A stretch of DNA of 42,917 nucleotides from an uncultured Prevotellaceae bacterium (lineage in GTDB: Bacteria; Bacteroidota; Bacteroidia; Bacteroidales; Bacteroidaceae). The DNA is taken from contig CACYJV010000028.1 of NCBI GenBank assembly GCA_902774815.1, positions 1 to 42,917 on the forward strand, written 5' to 3'. The first letter of the stretch is position 1; every line of letters begins with the position of its first letter. Below, in pieces: positions 26,879 through 35,689 of the stretch. The notes beneath the pieces were generated by a model. It ran no database searches. It saw only the letters and a list, made by a program, of their open reading frames with translations, and was not told the origin of the DNA. Made by a program: the position numbers and the translations under genes.

Positions 26879-28318
26879 TCAAAAATCGAAGACATAAAGT
26901 GCGGCCACGCCAGCCACCAGGCCAAGCAACACCTTCCAACCTACATTCCTCACATACCACATGATGTGTATGCGCTCCATGCGAATCAGAGCGAGTGCGC
27001 AGATTGAGCCTATCCCCAGCAAGTTTCCACCCAATGCCGAACAGAATGCGATGGCCTTCCAATAGAGTCCGTTTTCAACGAACTGCATGCGGTGTGTCCA
27101 TCCCAAAACGTCATCGGCCGACAGTTGGGCAAGCTGGGTGGTCTCAACTTGTTCAATGGAAATGAAACTCATGGCCGTGGCAAAGGAATCGACAAAAGCA
27201 CTCATGAGCGCAGCCAAGGAACCTGAAAGCCATACGTCGTTCCACTGATGCTCCATGCACCAGGCCATCACGTGGCTGTCCCACCATGCCGATACCACCC
27301 CGAGAGCTCCCGTCTCACGGAAGGCACCGATAGTCAGCATGATGCCCATCACGTAGAGAATCATCTGAATGACTCCGTATTTCAGCATCTGGGGCATACG
27401 TCTGCGCGACATCTGGTCGGCATTCATCAGCTTTCTGTTAACGATTTCATCGACAACCCACAACACGGAAAGCACACACAGGGCGCCAAGGAACGGGCTC
27501 AGCTTTGTGATATTGTGGAAGGAAGGGATGAACCAAAGTCCGCCGATGCCGACAAACAGCATCAGCAATCTCTGCCAGGGACGAAGACGGGTGTCGTCGC
27601 CACGATAAGGCATGGCCATCCATTCACAGTCAGCGCGTTCAGGCAGTGAGCGCCCGATGAGCCAAACCGTCAGCGACCAAGCCAACAGACAAGGAACAAG
27701 CAGCGACATGGAATAGTTTGTGGCCGTAACCGCGCCCATATTCCACAATACAAGTCCTATGGGATCGCCAATTACCGTCAGCACACCTCCGCATGTTGCC
27801 GAGACGACGATAACGGCCCCATAGAGCATGCGTTGGCGCCTGCTGGTAATGACACGCCGCATCATGACGAGCATCATCACCGTTGTGGTGAGGTTGTCGA
27901 GGTTGGCCGACAGCAGGAATGTGACGATGGCAAGTGTCCAGAGCATCTTCTTGCTGCGTCGTGTACGCAGAAGCTGCCCGATGAAGTCAAAGCATCCGTT
28001 GTTGTCGAGTATTTCGACAATGGTCATCGTCGCCAGCAAGAACAGTACGATTTCTGCTGCCTGTCCGACGTATTTCAGGAACACGTTGGTGGCGATGTAC
28101 TCCTTGACGGCAACACTTGTGGGGACGGCACCTCCAAGGAAATCGATGAAGTCGGTCTGATGCTCATGCATCACGAAATTGCTGCCGTAGCAGATGTACA
28201 ACACCCAGCACAAGGTGCCAGCGAAAATGGCTACTGCAGTTTTGTTGATGCGCGTCAGATACTCTGTGGCAATGACCACATAGCACAATAGTAATATGGA
28301 GGCGATAACAAGTGTCAT
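26879..28318 (-). CDS. nhaD: NhaD-type Na+/H+ antiporter
   Basis: A 479-residue multispanning membrane protein of the ion-transporter superfamily. Conserved segments are ANLDNLTTTVMMLVMM, GGVLTVIGDPIGLVLWNMG and CSALGGNLLGIGSICALALI, which fit NhaD (sodium/proton antiport, plasma membrane). About 11-12 hydrophobic segments are seen. The ATG at 28318 is chosen; the longer frame starts with a TTG that lies inside the promoter -7 box. It lies immediately upstream of the atp operon, but atpD has its own promoter. Other members of the superfamily carry anions, so the substrate is likely rather than proven. Confidence 0.82.
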   Translation of the reverse strand: MTLVIASILLLCYVVIATEYLTRINKTAVAIFAGTLCWVLYICYGSNFVMHEHQTDFIDFLGGAVPTSVAVKEYIATNVFLKYVGQAAEIVLFLLATMTIVEILDNNGCFDFIGQLLRTRRSKKMLWTLAIVTFLLSANLDNLTTTVMMLVMMRRVITSRRQRMLYGAVIVVSATCGGVLTVIGDPIGLVLWNMGAVTATNYSMSLLVPCLLAWSLTVWLIGRSLPERADCEWMAMPYRGDDTRLRPWQRLLMLFVGIGGLWFIPSFHNITKLSPFLGALCVLSVLWVVDEIVNRKLMNADQMSRRRMPQMLKYGVIQMILYVMGIMLTIGAFRETGALGVVSAWWDSHVMAWCMEHQWNDVWLSGSLAALMSAFVDSFATAMSFISIEQVETTQLAQLSADDVLGWTHRMQFVENGLYWKAIAFCSALGGNLLGIGSICALALIRMERIHIMWYVRNVGWKVLLGLVAGVAALYVFDF

Positions 28319-28343
28319 AAGATTACGTTCGTTGTTTGCATTG

Positions 28344-28375
28344 CAAAAGTACAAAAAACGAATGAATAATCCAAA
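28344..28375 (-). promoter_or_regulatory. Promoter of nhaD
   Basis: Minus strand: TTTG (28372-28375), 20 nt, TACTTTTG (28344-28351). The start codon lies 25 nt after the box, giving a short leader. Confidence 0.8.
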
Positions 28376-28463
28376 CGCATGGACACATTTTTTATTTTAT
28401 TCAAGTTTCGGGTGTACGGGGCGAGACGAGTCCTAACACACAAGTAGGTGCAGACTCCTCCGA

Positions 28464-29453
28464 TTATCCGAGGACAAGGTCCCTCAGGTGCCGCAACGTG
28501 AAGTAGGCCTCTTCCTGAATACGGAAGAGAAGCCAAAAGGGGCGACACGGACAATAGCCGAACTTCCATCGGTTGCGCGGTTCAAGGCTTTCCACCTGAA
28601 TGCTTTGCCATGCCTGACGCACCATCGCGAGTGCCTCCTTTCGGTCGGCAGCCGGGAATTGCCGACGATGCTGATAGTAGAGCATATACAGGTCGACGAC
28701 ATTCAGCCATCTGATGTTCTCGTAACGATCTATGATGTCCCGACTGACACCCAACTGCAGCAACTGCCGCCGCATGCTCGCATTGGCTTTCAGATAGTCG
28801 AAACGCCGCAGGCTGACGGCATTGGTCACCGACTGGGCATGCTGCCGGTAGAAATAGATGCCCTCACACGTAGCCACCAACCGGGCATGATAGAAGTGCA
28901 GCCTCGTCGTATTGTCGTCGCTATAGGTATAGGCCGAGTCATCATAGGGGAAACGAAGGAAAAGGTGGGTACGTACCGCATAGACGCCATGTATCTGCCA
29001 CGACAAGCTCTTCAGGAATGCCTCCTCGCCTCCCATCGTCTGGAAGTCCTCTTGCGGGTAGTCGCCTTTCACCCTGCCCTGCTCGTCGCAAAGCTTCAGC
29101 TTGAAGAGCACACAGTCCACCTTCTCGTTTGTTTCGAATACCGTAACGACTCTCTCTAAGGCATCGCCCGAAAGGAAGTCGTCGCTATCAAGGAAACACG
29201 TATATTCGCCCTTGGCAAGTTTTAAGGCTTCGTTGCGGGCATACGCCTGGCCATGGTTCTCGCTGAGCCTGACGACGGCGAACCGATTGTCGGCCTCAGC
29301 ATATTCCTGCAGAATGGCTGCCGAGTCATCCGCCGAGCAGTCATCGACGCAGATGGCCTGGAAATCCGTCATCGTCTGTCCTCGCAACGAATCGAGGCAC
29401 TCCCTCAAATAACGGCTGGCATTATAGACAGCTATCAGTACGGTTACCTTCAT
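28464..29453 (-). CDS. Family 2 glycosyltransferase
   Basis: A 329-residue GT-A fold enzyme: N-terminal VTVLIAVYNASRYLRECLDS, ICVDDCSADDS (nucleotide-binding Asp), ENHGQAYARNEAL and the DXD-like FLDSDDFL. It adds a sugar to a lipid-linked polysaccharide at the inner face of the membrane; sugar unknown. The C-terminal 130 residues (RRQLLQLGVSRDIIDRYENI onward) are helical with no known domain. Its start lies 16 nt after the flippase stop, so it is likely its operon partner. Confidence 0.9.
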   Translation of the reverse strand: MKVTVLIAVYNASRYLRECLDSLRGQTMTDFQAICVDDCSADDSAAILQEYAEADNRFAVVRLSENHGQAYARNEALKLAKGEYTCFLDSDDFLSGDALERVVTVFETNEKVDCVLFKLKLCDEQGRVKGDYPQEDFQTMGGEEAFLKSLSWQIHGVYAVRTHLFLRFPYDDSAYTYSDDNTTRLHFYHARLVATCEGIYFYRQHAQSVTNAVSLRRFDYLKANASMRRQLLQLGVSRDIIDRYENIRWLNVVDLYMLYYQHRRQFPAADRKEALAMVRQAWQSIQVESLEPRNRWKFGYCPCRPFWLLFRIQEEAYFTLRHLRDLVLG

Positions 29454-29469
29454 AGTCAGCTTCTACGAT

Positions 29470-30954
29470 TCATTTCTTTATCTTCCTGAGTTTCGCCTTG
29501 AACTTATCCCACACGCCCGTCTTCTTCTGCAGGATATGCACCGACAGCATTGTGCAGGCTATAAAAATGACGATGCCCGCCGGCCAATAAATCCATGGAT
29601 TGCGCACGTAGGTCGTCGCATAGGCCAGCAGCACAAGCGGCAGCATCATGAAGAAATAGCTGACCACCTGCTTCGACACTTTGTACTTGAACCTCCATCG
29701 CATGTAGCTCACCAGCAGGATGAGTTCCATCACATAGGCCAAGGTCAGCGCCATACCCGTTCCAGTGAGTCCCCAATGGCGGTAGCCCAGGATGACGAAC
29801 ACCACCATCACCACATCGGTGGCTCCTTCGAGCAGCAGGTAGGACCACGAATCACCCCTTGCCAACGACAGGTAGGCGATGGGCAGGCAGATGGCACGGA
29901 ACAACAGCGCCACGACCATGGCTTGCATCATGCTCAGGGCAGGCAGGAACTTGCCCGTTGAGAGCAGCGGAAGCAGGATGGGCAGGCTTACCATGTAGCC
30001 CACAAGCACAGGCGTGACCAGCAGCATGCTCACTTCAATTTGGCTGTTCACGGCCGAATTGAGTTGCTTGCCGATGCCCTGAATGGCCGAGAGCCGTGGG
30101 AAATACTCCGTCTCCATGGCCGAAAAGACCAAGCTGCCCGACGTCAACGTGAGCCCATAGCCAAAGCTGTACAGGCCGACGGTGTCCAGCGAGTCAACAT
30201 TGTTCAGGTAGGCGCGTATCACCAGCTCGGCACCGCTGCCCATGATGCCAGCCATGACGAAGGCGATGCCAAGCCAGACCATGGCTTTTCCTGCCGACAG
30301 GTGCTTCCATCGCAACGAGAAGCGCAGGGGGAAAAGACGGTAGGAGAAGGCGATGACGATGAGCATCTGCACCAAGGCCATGGCCACCAACGAGGGAACG
30401 ATGGCAGCTTCGCGCCAGAACCAGTAGAGCGGGACGCTCACGATGAGTGTTCCCACCATGCCATAGATGCTGATGGCAGCAAGATGGCGCAACTGGCGCG
30501 TACCTTTCAGCACGGCCATCTCACCCGAAGTGATGGCAGTCAGGCCGATGACTGGCGACAGCAGGACGAAATGCAGGGTATGGTCGCCCCAGCTGAACGT
30601 ATAGCTGTTGAGCAGCGGACTGGCCAGCACACACACCAGCATGCCGAACAGGGCCGTCAGGATGCTCCACGAACGGATCAGCTTCACGGCACTCTCCAGT
30701 CGCTGGGAATCGTCTTTGGCATAGGCATCCGAAATTTCGTGCACGGCACTCATGGCCAGGCCCAGGTTTGTCGATTCGCCCACCAACTTGGTCGTTGAGT
30801 TGAACAAAGCCACAAGGCCATAGCCTTCTGGTCCGAGCAGCCACGTCACCAGTTTCGTACGCACCACTCCGACCAGAATGTTAATTCCCTGGACACCGCC
30901 AAAGATACCCGTATATTTCAGTATATTCGAATATCTGTCGTCTTTCTCTTCCAT
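29470..30954 (-). CDS. Polysaccharide flippase, Wzx/MOP family
   Basis: A 494-residue membrane protein with about 12-14 helices and the N-terminal signature KYTGIFGGVQGINILVGVVR and LLGPEGYGLVALFNSTTKLV of Bacteroidetes O-antigen translocases. It would flip lipid-linked oligosaccharide units across the inner membrane. The first gene of the leftward arm of a divergent polysaccharide cluster; the GT2 follows after 16 nt. No polymerase (Wzy) or ligase is seen in the window, so the rest of the pathway lies elsewhere. Confidence 0.9.
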   Translation of the reverse strand: MEEKDDRYSNILKYTGIFGGVQGINILVGVVRTKLVTWLLGPEGYGLVALFNSTTKLVGESTNLGLAMSAVHEISDAYAKDDSQRLESAVKLIRSWSILTALFGMLVCVLASPLLNSYTFSWGDHTLHFVLLSPVIGLTAITSGEMAVLKGTRQLRHLAAISIYGMVGTLIVSVPLYWFWREAAIVPSLVAMALVQMLIVIAFSYRLFPLRFSLRWKHLSAGKAMVWLGIAFVMAGIMGSGAELVIRAYLNNVDSLDTVGLYSFGYGLTLTSGSLVFSAMETEYFPRLSAIQGIGKQLNSAVNSQIEVSMLLVTPVLVGYMVSLPILLPLLSTGKFLPALSMMQAMVVALLFRAICLPIAYLSLARGDSWSYLLLEGATDVVMVVFVILGYRHWGLTGTGMALTLAYVMELILLVSYMRWRFKYKVSKQVVSYFFMMLPLVLLAYATTYVRNPWIYWPAGIVIFIACTMLSVHILQKKTGVWDKFKAKLRKIKK

Positions 30955-31082
30955 AATTGTGTCACTCTAATAACGTCGTTTTACCGTATTTATTGCACGG
31001 CAGCACCACGAAAAAGCAGACACACCCCACCCCATTTTTTGTTAATCTTTCAAAAACTTGCGGCCAACTCCACATTTATTAT

Positions 31083-31090
31083 TAACTTTG
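31083..31090 (+). promoter_or_regulatory. Promoter -7 element directly before the GT2 start codon
   Basis: TAACTTTG matches TAnnTTTG and ends only 7 nt before the ATG at 31098. A TSS at the usual distance would give an mRNA with hardly any leader. The -33 element is weak (CTTG, 22 nt upstream). Confidence 0.6.
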
Positions 31091-31097
31091 CAGTTGC

Positions 31098-32033
31098 ATG
31101 AAACTAACAATCATTATTCCCGTATACAAGACCGAACCAACTCTTGAACGATGTGTCGAGAGCGTTCTGAAGCAGCAATTCCGCGACTACCAGCTGATTC
31201 TGGTCGACGACGGCTCACCTGACGGGTGCCCTGCCCTGTGCGACCAGCTCATGCAGCGCGACCGACGCATACAGGTGGTCCACAAGAAGAACGGAGGCCT
31301 GAGCGACGCCCGGAATGCGGGCATCAAGAAGGCTAGGGGCGAATACGTCACGTTCATCGACAGCGACGACTACATTGCCGACAACACCCTGAAACCCCTG
31401 ATGGAGCTCCTGGCCATCCACCACGACTACGACATCCTGGAATACTCCGTCTACGAGCACTTCGGCAGGCCTAAGCACATGAACGTACTGCGGCTCGACA
31501 ACCGCGAATACAGCGACATGAGGAAGTACTGGTACGAGGCACGTGCCTACGAACATTCTTATGCATGCAACAAGATCTACCGCCGCGAACTGTTCGACGA
31601 GGTAGCCTTCCCCGTAGGCAGGAAGTTCGAGGATGCCCACACGCTGCCCAAGCTGCTCAGTCGATGTCAGATGGTGGCCACGACGAACATGGGCTACTAT
31701 TACTACTGCTACAATACCGAGGGCATCACGGTCCAAGCCAGCGGGCAGGATCTGGACGACCTGCTTCAGGCCCATCTGCAAGTGCTCAATGCCAAGGCCG
31801 ACAACCCGCTGGCAGGAGCCACTGCCCACTACTACGCCCGAGTGCTCAATGTGGCTCTCGACGTCTATGCACTCACGGGACGAGTGCCCCAGCTGCCGCC
31901 CTTCAGTCAAGTCTGTGCACCTGGCGAGAAGTCGAAAGCAACACTTAAAATGAAATTACAAAACTTAATAGGTATCAGCAACTTATGCAGGATCAACAAA
32001 GTTATTCACAAGGCGGTCGCAAACGGCCGTTGA
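31098..32033 (+). CDS. Family 2 glycosyltransferase
   Basis: A 311-residue GT-A enzyme beginning MKLTIIIPVYKTEPTLERCV, with ILVDDGSPDGCP, KKNGGLSDARNAGI and the DXD-like FIDSDDYI, then KFEDAHTLPKLL (likely acidic catalytic base). It transfers a sugar in capsule or exopolysaccharide synthesis. The start codon is only 7 nt after a -7 promoter element. Its last 49 nt overlap the next gene in another frame, implying translational coupling. Its codons look rich in GC, as in the next two genes. Confidence 0.9.
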   Translation: MKLTIIIPVYKTEPTLERCVESVLKQQFRDYQLILVDDGSPDGCPALCDQLMQRDRRIQVVHKKNGGLSDARNAGIKKARGEYVTFIDSDDYIADNTLKPLMELLAIHHDYDILEYSVYEHFGRPKHMNVLRLDNREYSDMRKYWYEARAYEHSYACNKIYRRELFDEVAFPVGRKFEDAHTLPKLLSRCQMVATTNMGYYYYCYNTEGITVQASGQDLDDLLQAHLQVLNAKADNPLAGATAHYYARVLNVALDVYALTGRVPQLPPFSQVCAPGEKSKATLKMKLQNLIGISNLCRINKVIHKAVANGR

Positions 32034-32962
32034 TCAGTTTCATCGTCACCAGCTACAACATGCCGGTCGAACTGCTGAAGGAGTGCATCGAGAGCATCGT
32101 GGCACTAAACTTGAGGCCAGACGAGCGGGAAATCATTGTCGTCGACGACGGCAGCCAGACTTCTCCCATTGACAGCCTGGGCGACCTTCGAACCGAGATC
32201 GTCTACATCAGGCAGAAGAACGAAGGCCTCAGCGTGACACGTAACAATGGCATGCGCATCTCAACAGGTCGCTATATGCAGTTCGTCGATGGCGACGACC
32301 GATTGCTGAAAGATGCCTACGACATGTGTCTCGCCATCCTGAAGGACCAGCAACCCGACATGCTGCTGTTCCACCTTACCACGAAGGACAAGTCATCGAC
32401 CCCCACTGTCAATGCCGAAGAGACCGTGAGCGGTGCTGCCTACATGCACAACAACAACTTGCGGGCATCGGCCTGCGGCTACATATTCAGCCGCATGACG
32501 CTCTCCACCCTGCAGTTCACGCCCGGCCTGCTCCACGAGGACGAGGAGTTCACCCCCCTGCTGCTCTTGCGCACCGAACGTCTGATATCCACCGATGCCC
32601 AAGCCTACTTCTATCGCCAGCGTGAGGATTCGCTGACGCACGAGAACGAGACGCAGCACCATGCCCAGCGGCTGGCTGACACTGAGCGCATCCTGTTCAA
32701 GCTGCAGGACATCGCCTCCAAGCTGCCTGAGTTCGAGCGCGTGGCCCTGAGCCGGCGCATTGCCCAGCTCACCATGGACTACCTCTACCAGGTCATGAAG
32801 ATTGGCCACGGCAACAACATGCTCGACGAGACCATCGAAAGGCTCCGTGCCAAGGGATTGTTCCCCCTGCCCGACAAGGGCTACACGAAGAAATACTCGC
32901 TGTTCCGCATGATGACCAACTCCGGCGCAGGGCGCAAGTTCCTGCAAACCGTCATCCGCTGA
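31985..32962 (+). CDS. Family 2 glycosyltransferase
   Basis: A 325-residue GT2 with SFIVTSYNMPVELLKECIES, IIVVDDGSQTSP, KNEGLSVTRNNGMR, FVDGDDRL and HEDEEFTPLL (acidic base region). The ATG at 31985 lies inside the previous gene, 49 nt overlapping; no ATG nearer the conserved core exists apart from an internal one at MPVELL, which would remove the first strand. Same cluster and presumed same pathway as its neighbour; the two are probably paralogs acting on successive sugars. Confidence 0.88.
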   Translation: MQDQQSYSQGGRKRPLISFIVTSYNMPVELLKECIESIVALNLRPDEREIIVVDDGSQTSPIDSLGDLRTEIVYIRQKNEGLSVTRNNGMRISTGRYMQFVDGDDRLLKDAYDMCLAILKDQQPDMLLFHLTTKDKSSTPTVNAEETVSGAAYMHNNNLRASACGYIFSRMTLSTLQFTPGLLHEDEEFTPLLLLRTERLISTDAQAYFYRQREDSLTHENETQHHAQRLADTERILFKLQDIASKLPEFERVALSRRIAQLTMDYLYQVMKIGHGNNMLDETIERLRAKGLFPLPDKGYTKKYSLFRMMTNSGAGRKFLQTVIR

Positions 32963-33024
32963 GGGCTCACCTGTCAGCCGACTTTCAACGTTTTTTTACT
33001 CATCATTTTGTTCCATAGACTAAG

Positions 33025-34122
33025 GTGAAGATACTTCTGCTTGGAGAATACAGCAATGTGCACGCGACGCTGGCCAAGGGCTTGCGGGCATTGGGGCACG
33101 AGGTGACGGTGGCTTCCAACGGCGACTTCTGGAAAGACTACCCGCGCGACATTGACCTCAGCCGCAAGTACACGAAATGGGGAGGCATCTGCTATTGCCT
33201 GCGCCTGCTGAAGGTGCTCCCACGCCTACGCGGCTACGATGTGGTGCAGCTCATCAACCCGTTGTTCCTCGAACTGAAAGCCTCGCTCGTCTTCCCCGTC
33301 TACCGCTATCTGCGTCGCTACAACAAGAAGGTAGTGCTCGGCGCCTTCGGCATGGACTACTACTGGGTGTCGGAGTGTTGCCTGAAGAAGCCCCTACGCT
33401 ACAGCGACTTCAACATTGGCGACGAGCTGCGCACCAATACCGATGCCATCGTCCAGCGCAACGACTGGATGGGCACGGCCAAGGAGCGGCTCAACAAACT
33501 CATCGCTGCCGAATGCGACGGTATCGTGGCAGGACTCTACGAGAACTGGGTGTGCTACAAGCCCAACTTCCCCGAGAAAACCGTCTTCATTCCCTACCCC
33601 ATCGAATTAGGCAATGTTCCTGAGCCGGCACCCAAGGCACAGGGCGAACCCCTACGGCTCTTCATCGGCATCAACCGCTCGCGCTCCGAATACAAGGGCA
33701 CCGACATCATGCTCAAGGCCGCCCAGGACGTCGTCAGTCGCCATCCCGGCAAGGTCGAGTTGCGAATTGCCGAGAGCGTCCCCTTCAACGAGTATGTCGA
33801 GATGATGAACGGCAGCGATGCCATCCTCGACCAGCTCTACAGCTACACTCCGTCCATGAACCCCCTGGAGGCCATGAGCCGAGGCATCATCTGCATAGGC
33901 GGTGGCGAACCCGAAAACTACGAGATCCTGAGCGAGACGCAGCTGAAGCCCATCATCAATGTCGAGCCTACCTACGAGAGTGTCCGTGAACAGCTGGAGC
34001 AGCTCGTCAGCCACCCCGAGTGCATCCATGAACTGAAGCGCCAGAGCATCAGCTACATCCGCAAGCACCACGAATACATGAAGGTGGCCCGCACCTATGC
34101 CGACTTCTATGCTTCGCTGTAG
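33025..34122 (+). CDS. Glycosyltransferase, GT4-like (GT-B fold)
   Basis: A 365-residue protein starting at GTG 33025 (VKILLLGEYSNVHATLAKGL after start), with a Rossmann-like N-terminal half (ALGHEVTVASNGDFW) and a C-terminal half containing LRLFIGINRSRSEYKGTDIM, a typical glycosyltransferase donor-domain opening, and YSYTPSMNPLEAMSRGIICI with the conserved NPLEAM region. The usual EX7E motif is not obvious, so the family assignment is moderate. Third gene of the rightward polysaccharide arm, 62 nt after the GT2. Confidence 0.8.
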   Translation: MKILLLGEYSNVHATLAKGLRALGHEVTVASNGDFWKDYPRDIDLSRKYTKWGGICYCLRLLKVLPRLRGYDVVQLINPLFLELKASLVFPVYRYLRRYNKKVVLGAFGMDYYWVSECCLKKPLRYSDFNIGDELRTNTDAIVQRNDWMGTAKERLNKLIAAECDGIVAGLYENWVCYKPNFPEKTVFIPYPIELGNVPEPAPKAQGEPLRLFIGINRSRSEYKGTDIMLKAAQDVVSRHPGKVELRIAESVPFNEYVEMMNGSDAILDQLYSYTPSMNPLEAMSRGIICIGGGEPENYEILSETQLKPIINVEPTYESVREQLEQLVSHPECIHELKRQSISYIRKHHEYMKVARTYADFYASL

Positions 34123-34497
34123 GCCGCTCCCCCCAAAAAACGGAGGTGTGCTTTGACAGCCACGTGTGTGGGAGTATTCCCGCAGAGAGCTGGTATTGTA
34201 GTGCAAGAACAATGGTATTGTGATGCTGGAGCAATGCTATTATGGTGTAAGAACAGTGCTTTTATACCATTATGGCAATGCTTTACGGGGTCAAAAGCTA
34301 TGCTTTACAAGGTATAAGAGCAGTGCTTTACAGGGGGTAAAAGCTATGCTTTCCAACTCTAAAAGCTATGCTTTGCAGGGTATAAAGGCATTGCTGCCTA
34401 TGCGAATCGGGAGTGGCAGATGTCCTGCAGTGGCTTCATTGCTTGGACTGTTTACTATGAATTCTATGCTGTTCGGTACTTTTTTCGAACTGAATGT
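34123..34497. repeat. Gene-free region with degenerate AATGCTTT repeats
   Basis: Between 34220 and 34410 at least five imperfect units of 22-24 bp follow each other, sharing ATGCTTTACAGGGTATAA-like words and AAAAGCTATGCTTT. They belong to the same family as 770-960. No gene is supported; translations are repetitive (for example KLCFTRYKSSALQGVK). Confidence 0.75.
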
Positions 34498-34528
34498 TTT
34501 GTCGTTTCATTCTTTTTTCCTAAATTTG
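34498..34528 (+). promoter_or_regulatory. Promoter of the tat operon
   Basis: TTTG (34498-34501), 19 nt, TAAATTTG (34521-34528). A consensus match, with the tatA start codon 33 nt downstream of the box. Confidence 0.85.
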
Positions 34529-34560
34529 CAGAAATAAACAATCATAAAAACAAAACTACT

Positions 34561-34752
34561 ATGTTTGGAATTGGAACGCAAGAGATTCTCATCATTGCAC
34601 TCATCATCCTCCTACTCTTCGGTGGCCGCAAGATTCCTGAGCTCATGAGGGGCCTGGGCAAGGGCATCAAGAGCTTCAAGGACGGCATGAAGGAAGTGGA
34701 CGACGAGGTGAAGGACTTGAACGACAAGAAGGAGGACGCTGAGAAGAAATGA
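34561..34752 (+). CDS. tatA: Twin-arginine translocase subunit TatA
   Basis: A 63-residue protein with one membrane helix ([20 protein letters not shown]), the conserved FG hinge and [10 protein letters not shown] amphipathic helix, then an acidic/basic tail. TatA oligomers form the pore for folded proteins carrying RR signal peptides. The ATG at 34561 follows a consensus promoter. The stop overlaps tatC's start as ATGA. No TatB gene is present, so TatA probably serves both roles, as in other minimal TatAC systems. Confidence 0.96.
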   Translation: MFGIGTQEILIIALIILLLFGGRKIPELMRGLGKGIKSFKDGMKEVDDEVKDLNDKKEDAEKK

Positions 34753-35540
34753 GCACCGAGGCCGACAACGTGGCACAAAGCGACAGCAGCGAAGGCGCTA
34801 ACCCTGCGGACGGGCTCACGTTCTGGGACCATCTCGACGAATTGCGCGCGCGCCTGCTTCGTTGCCTGGCATTGACAGCAGTGCTGGGAGTGGTTGCCTT
34901 CGCCCTGAAGGAGCCGCTCTTTGACATCGTGCTGGCACCCAGGTCGAGCGATTTCCTGACCTATCGGCTGCTGGGCGTGGAGCCTTTCGTGGTGGGACTG
35001 ATGAACACGGGACTGACCGAGCAGTTCATGATTCACCTGAAGGTGGCGCTCTATGCGGGTCTGCTCGTTGCATCGCCCTACGTGCTCTACCAGATCTTCG
35101 CCTTCGTCTCGCCTGCCCTGTATGCCAACGAACGACGCTATGCCACGCAGATTGTGGGTTCGGCCTATGTGATGTTTGCCGTAGGAACGCTGCTGAACTA
35201 TCTGCTCATCTTCCCGCTGACGGTGCGCTTCCTGGGCACCTATCAGGTGAGTCCCGACGTGGCCAATATGCTCACGCTGCAGTCGTACACCGACACGCTC
35301 ATCACGATGAGCCTCCTTCTGGGACTGGTGTTCGAGTTGCCGGTGGTGTGCTGGATTCTGGGGCGCATGGGGGTGCTCAAGCGTTCGTTCATGCGCGAAT
35401 ATCGGAGGCATGCCGTGGTTGTGATCCTCGTCATCGCAGCCATCATCACGCCTACCACCGATGCCTTCACACTCTCCATCGTGGCGCTGCCCATTTGGCT
35501 TCTCTATGAGCTGAGCATACTGCTGGTGCGGGAGAATTGA
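34749..35540 (+). CDS. tatC: Twin-arginine translocase subunit TatC
   Basis: A 263-residue membrane protein with six helices. Diagnostic segments: [20 protein letters not shown] near the N-terminus, the [20 protein letters not shown] segment, [15 protein letters not shown] (FxxPgL-type periplasmic region) and [20 protein letters not shown]. TatC binds the twin-arginine signal. It overlaps tatA by 4 nt and is followed after 149 nt by an Fe-S protein that carries a twin-arginine motif. Confidence 0.97.
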   Translation: MSTEADNVAQSDSSEGANPADGLTFWDHLDELRARLLRCLALTAVLGVVAFALKEPLFDIVLAPRSSDFLTYRLLGVEPFVVGLMNTGLTEQFMIHLKVALYAGLLVASPYVLYQIFAFVSPALYANERRYATQIVGSAYVMFAVGTLLNYLLIFPLTVRFLGTYQVSPDVANMLTLQSYTDTLITMSLLLGLVFELPVVCWILGRMGVLKRSFMREYRRHAVVVILVIAAIITPTTDAFTLSIVALPIWLLYELSILLVREN

Positions 35541-35625
35541 TAATTGAAAATTGAAAATTGATAAATATGATTACCCTTTGTGGTCGCAGAACAGGAAACA
35601 AATTAGAACTAATTAGAATAAAATA

Positions 35626-35656
35626 ATCCGCTGAATCCGTGACATCCGTGGTCGCA
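35626..35656 (-). repeat. Dispersed CGGAT-type repeat
   Basis: The sequence around AATCCGTGACATCCGTGG is the inverted counterpart of 374-407 (CCACGGATGGCACGGATT), with few mismatches. A short non-coding repeat between tatC and the polyferredoxin. Confidence 0.7.
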
Positions 35657-35689
35657 AAATCGAAAATCAGATAATACCTTATAACCCCC

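Noticed and set aside
28319-28354. Longer N-terminus of the NhaD-like protein
   Set aside because: The upstream start would be a TTG inside the -7 promoter box TACTTTTG, so it cannot be transcribed from that promoter.
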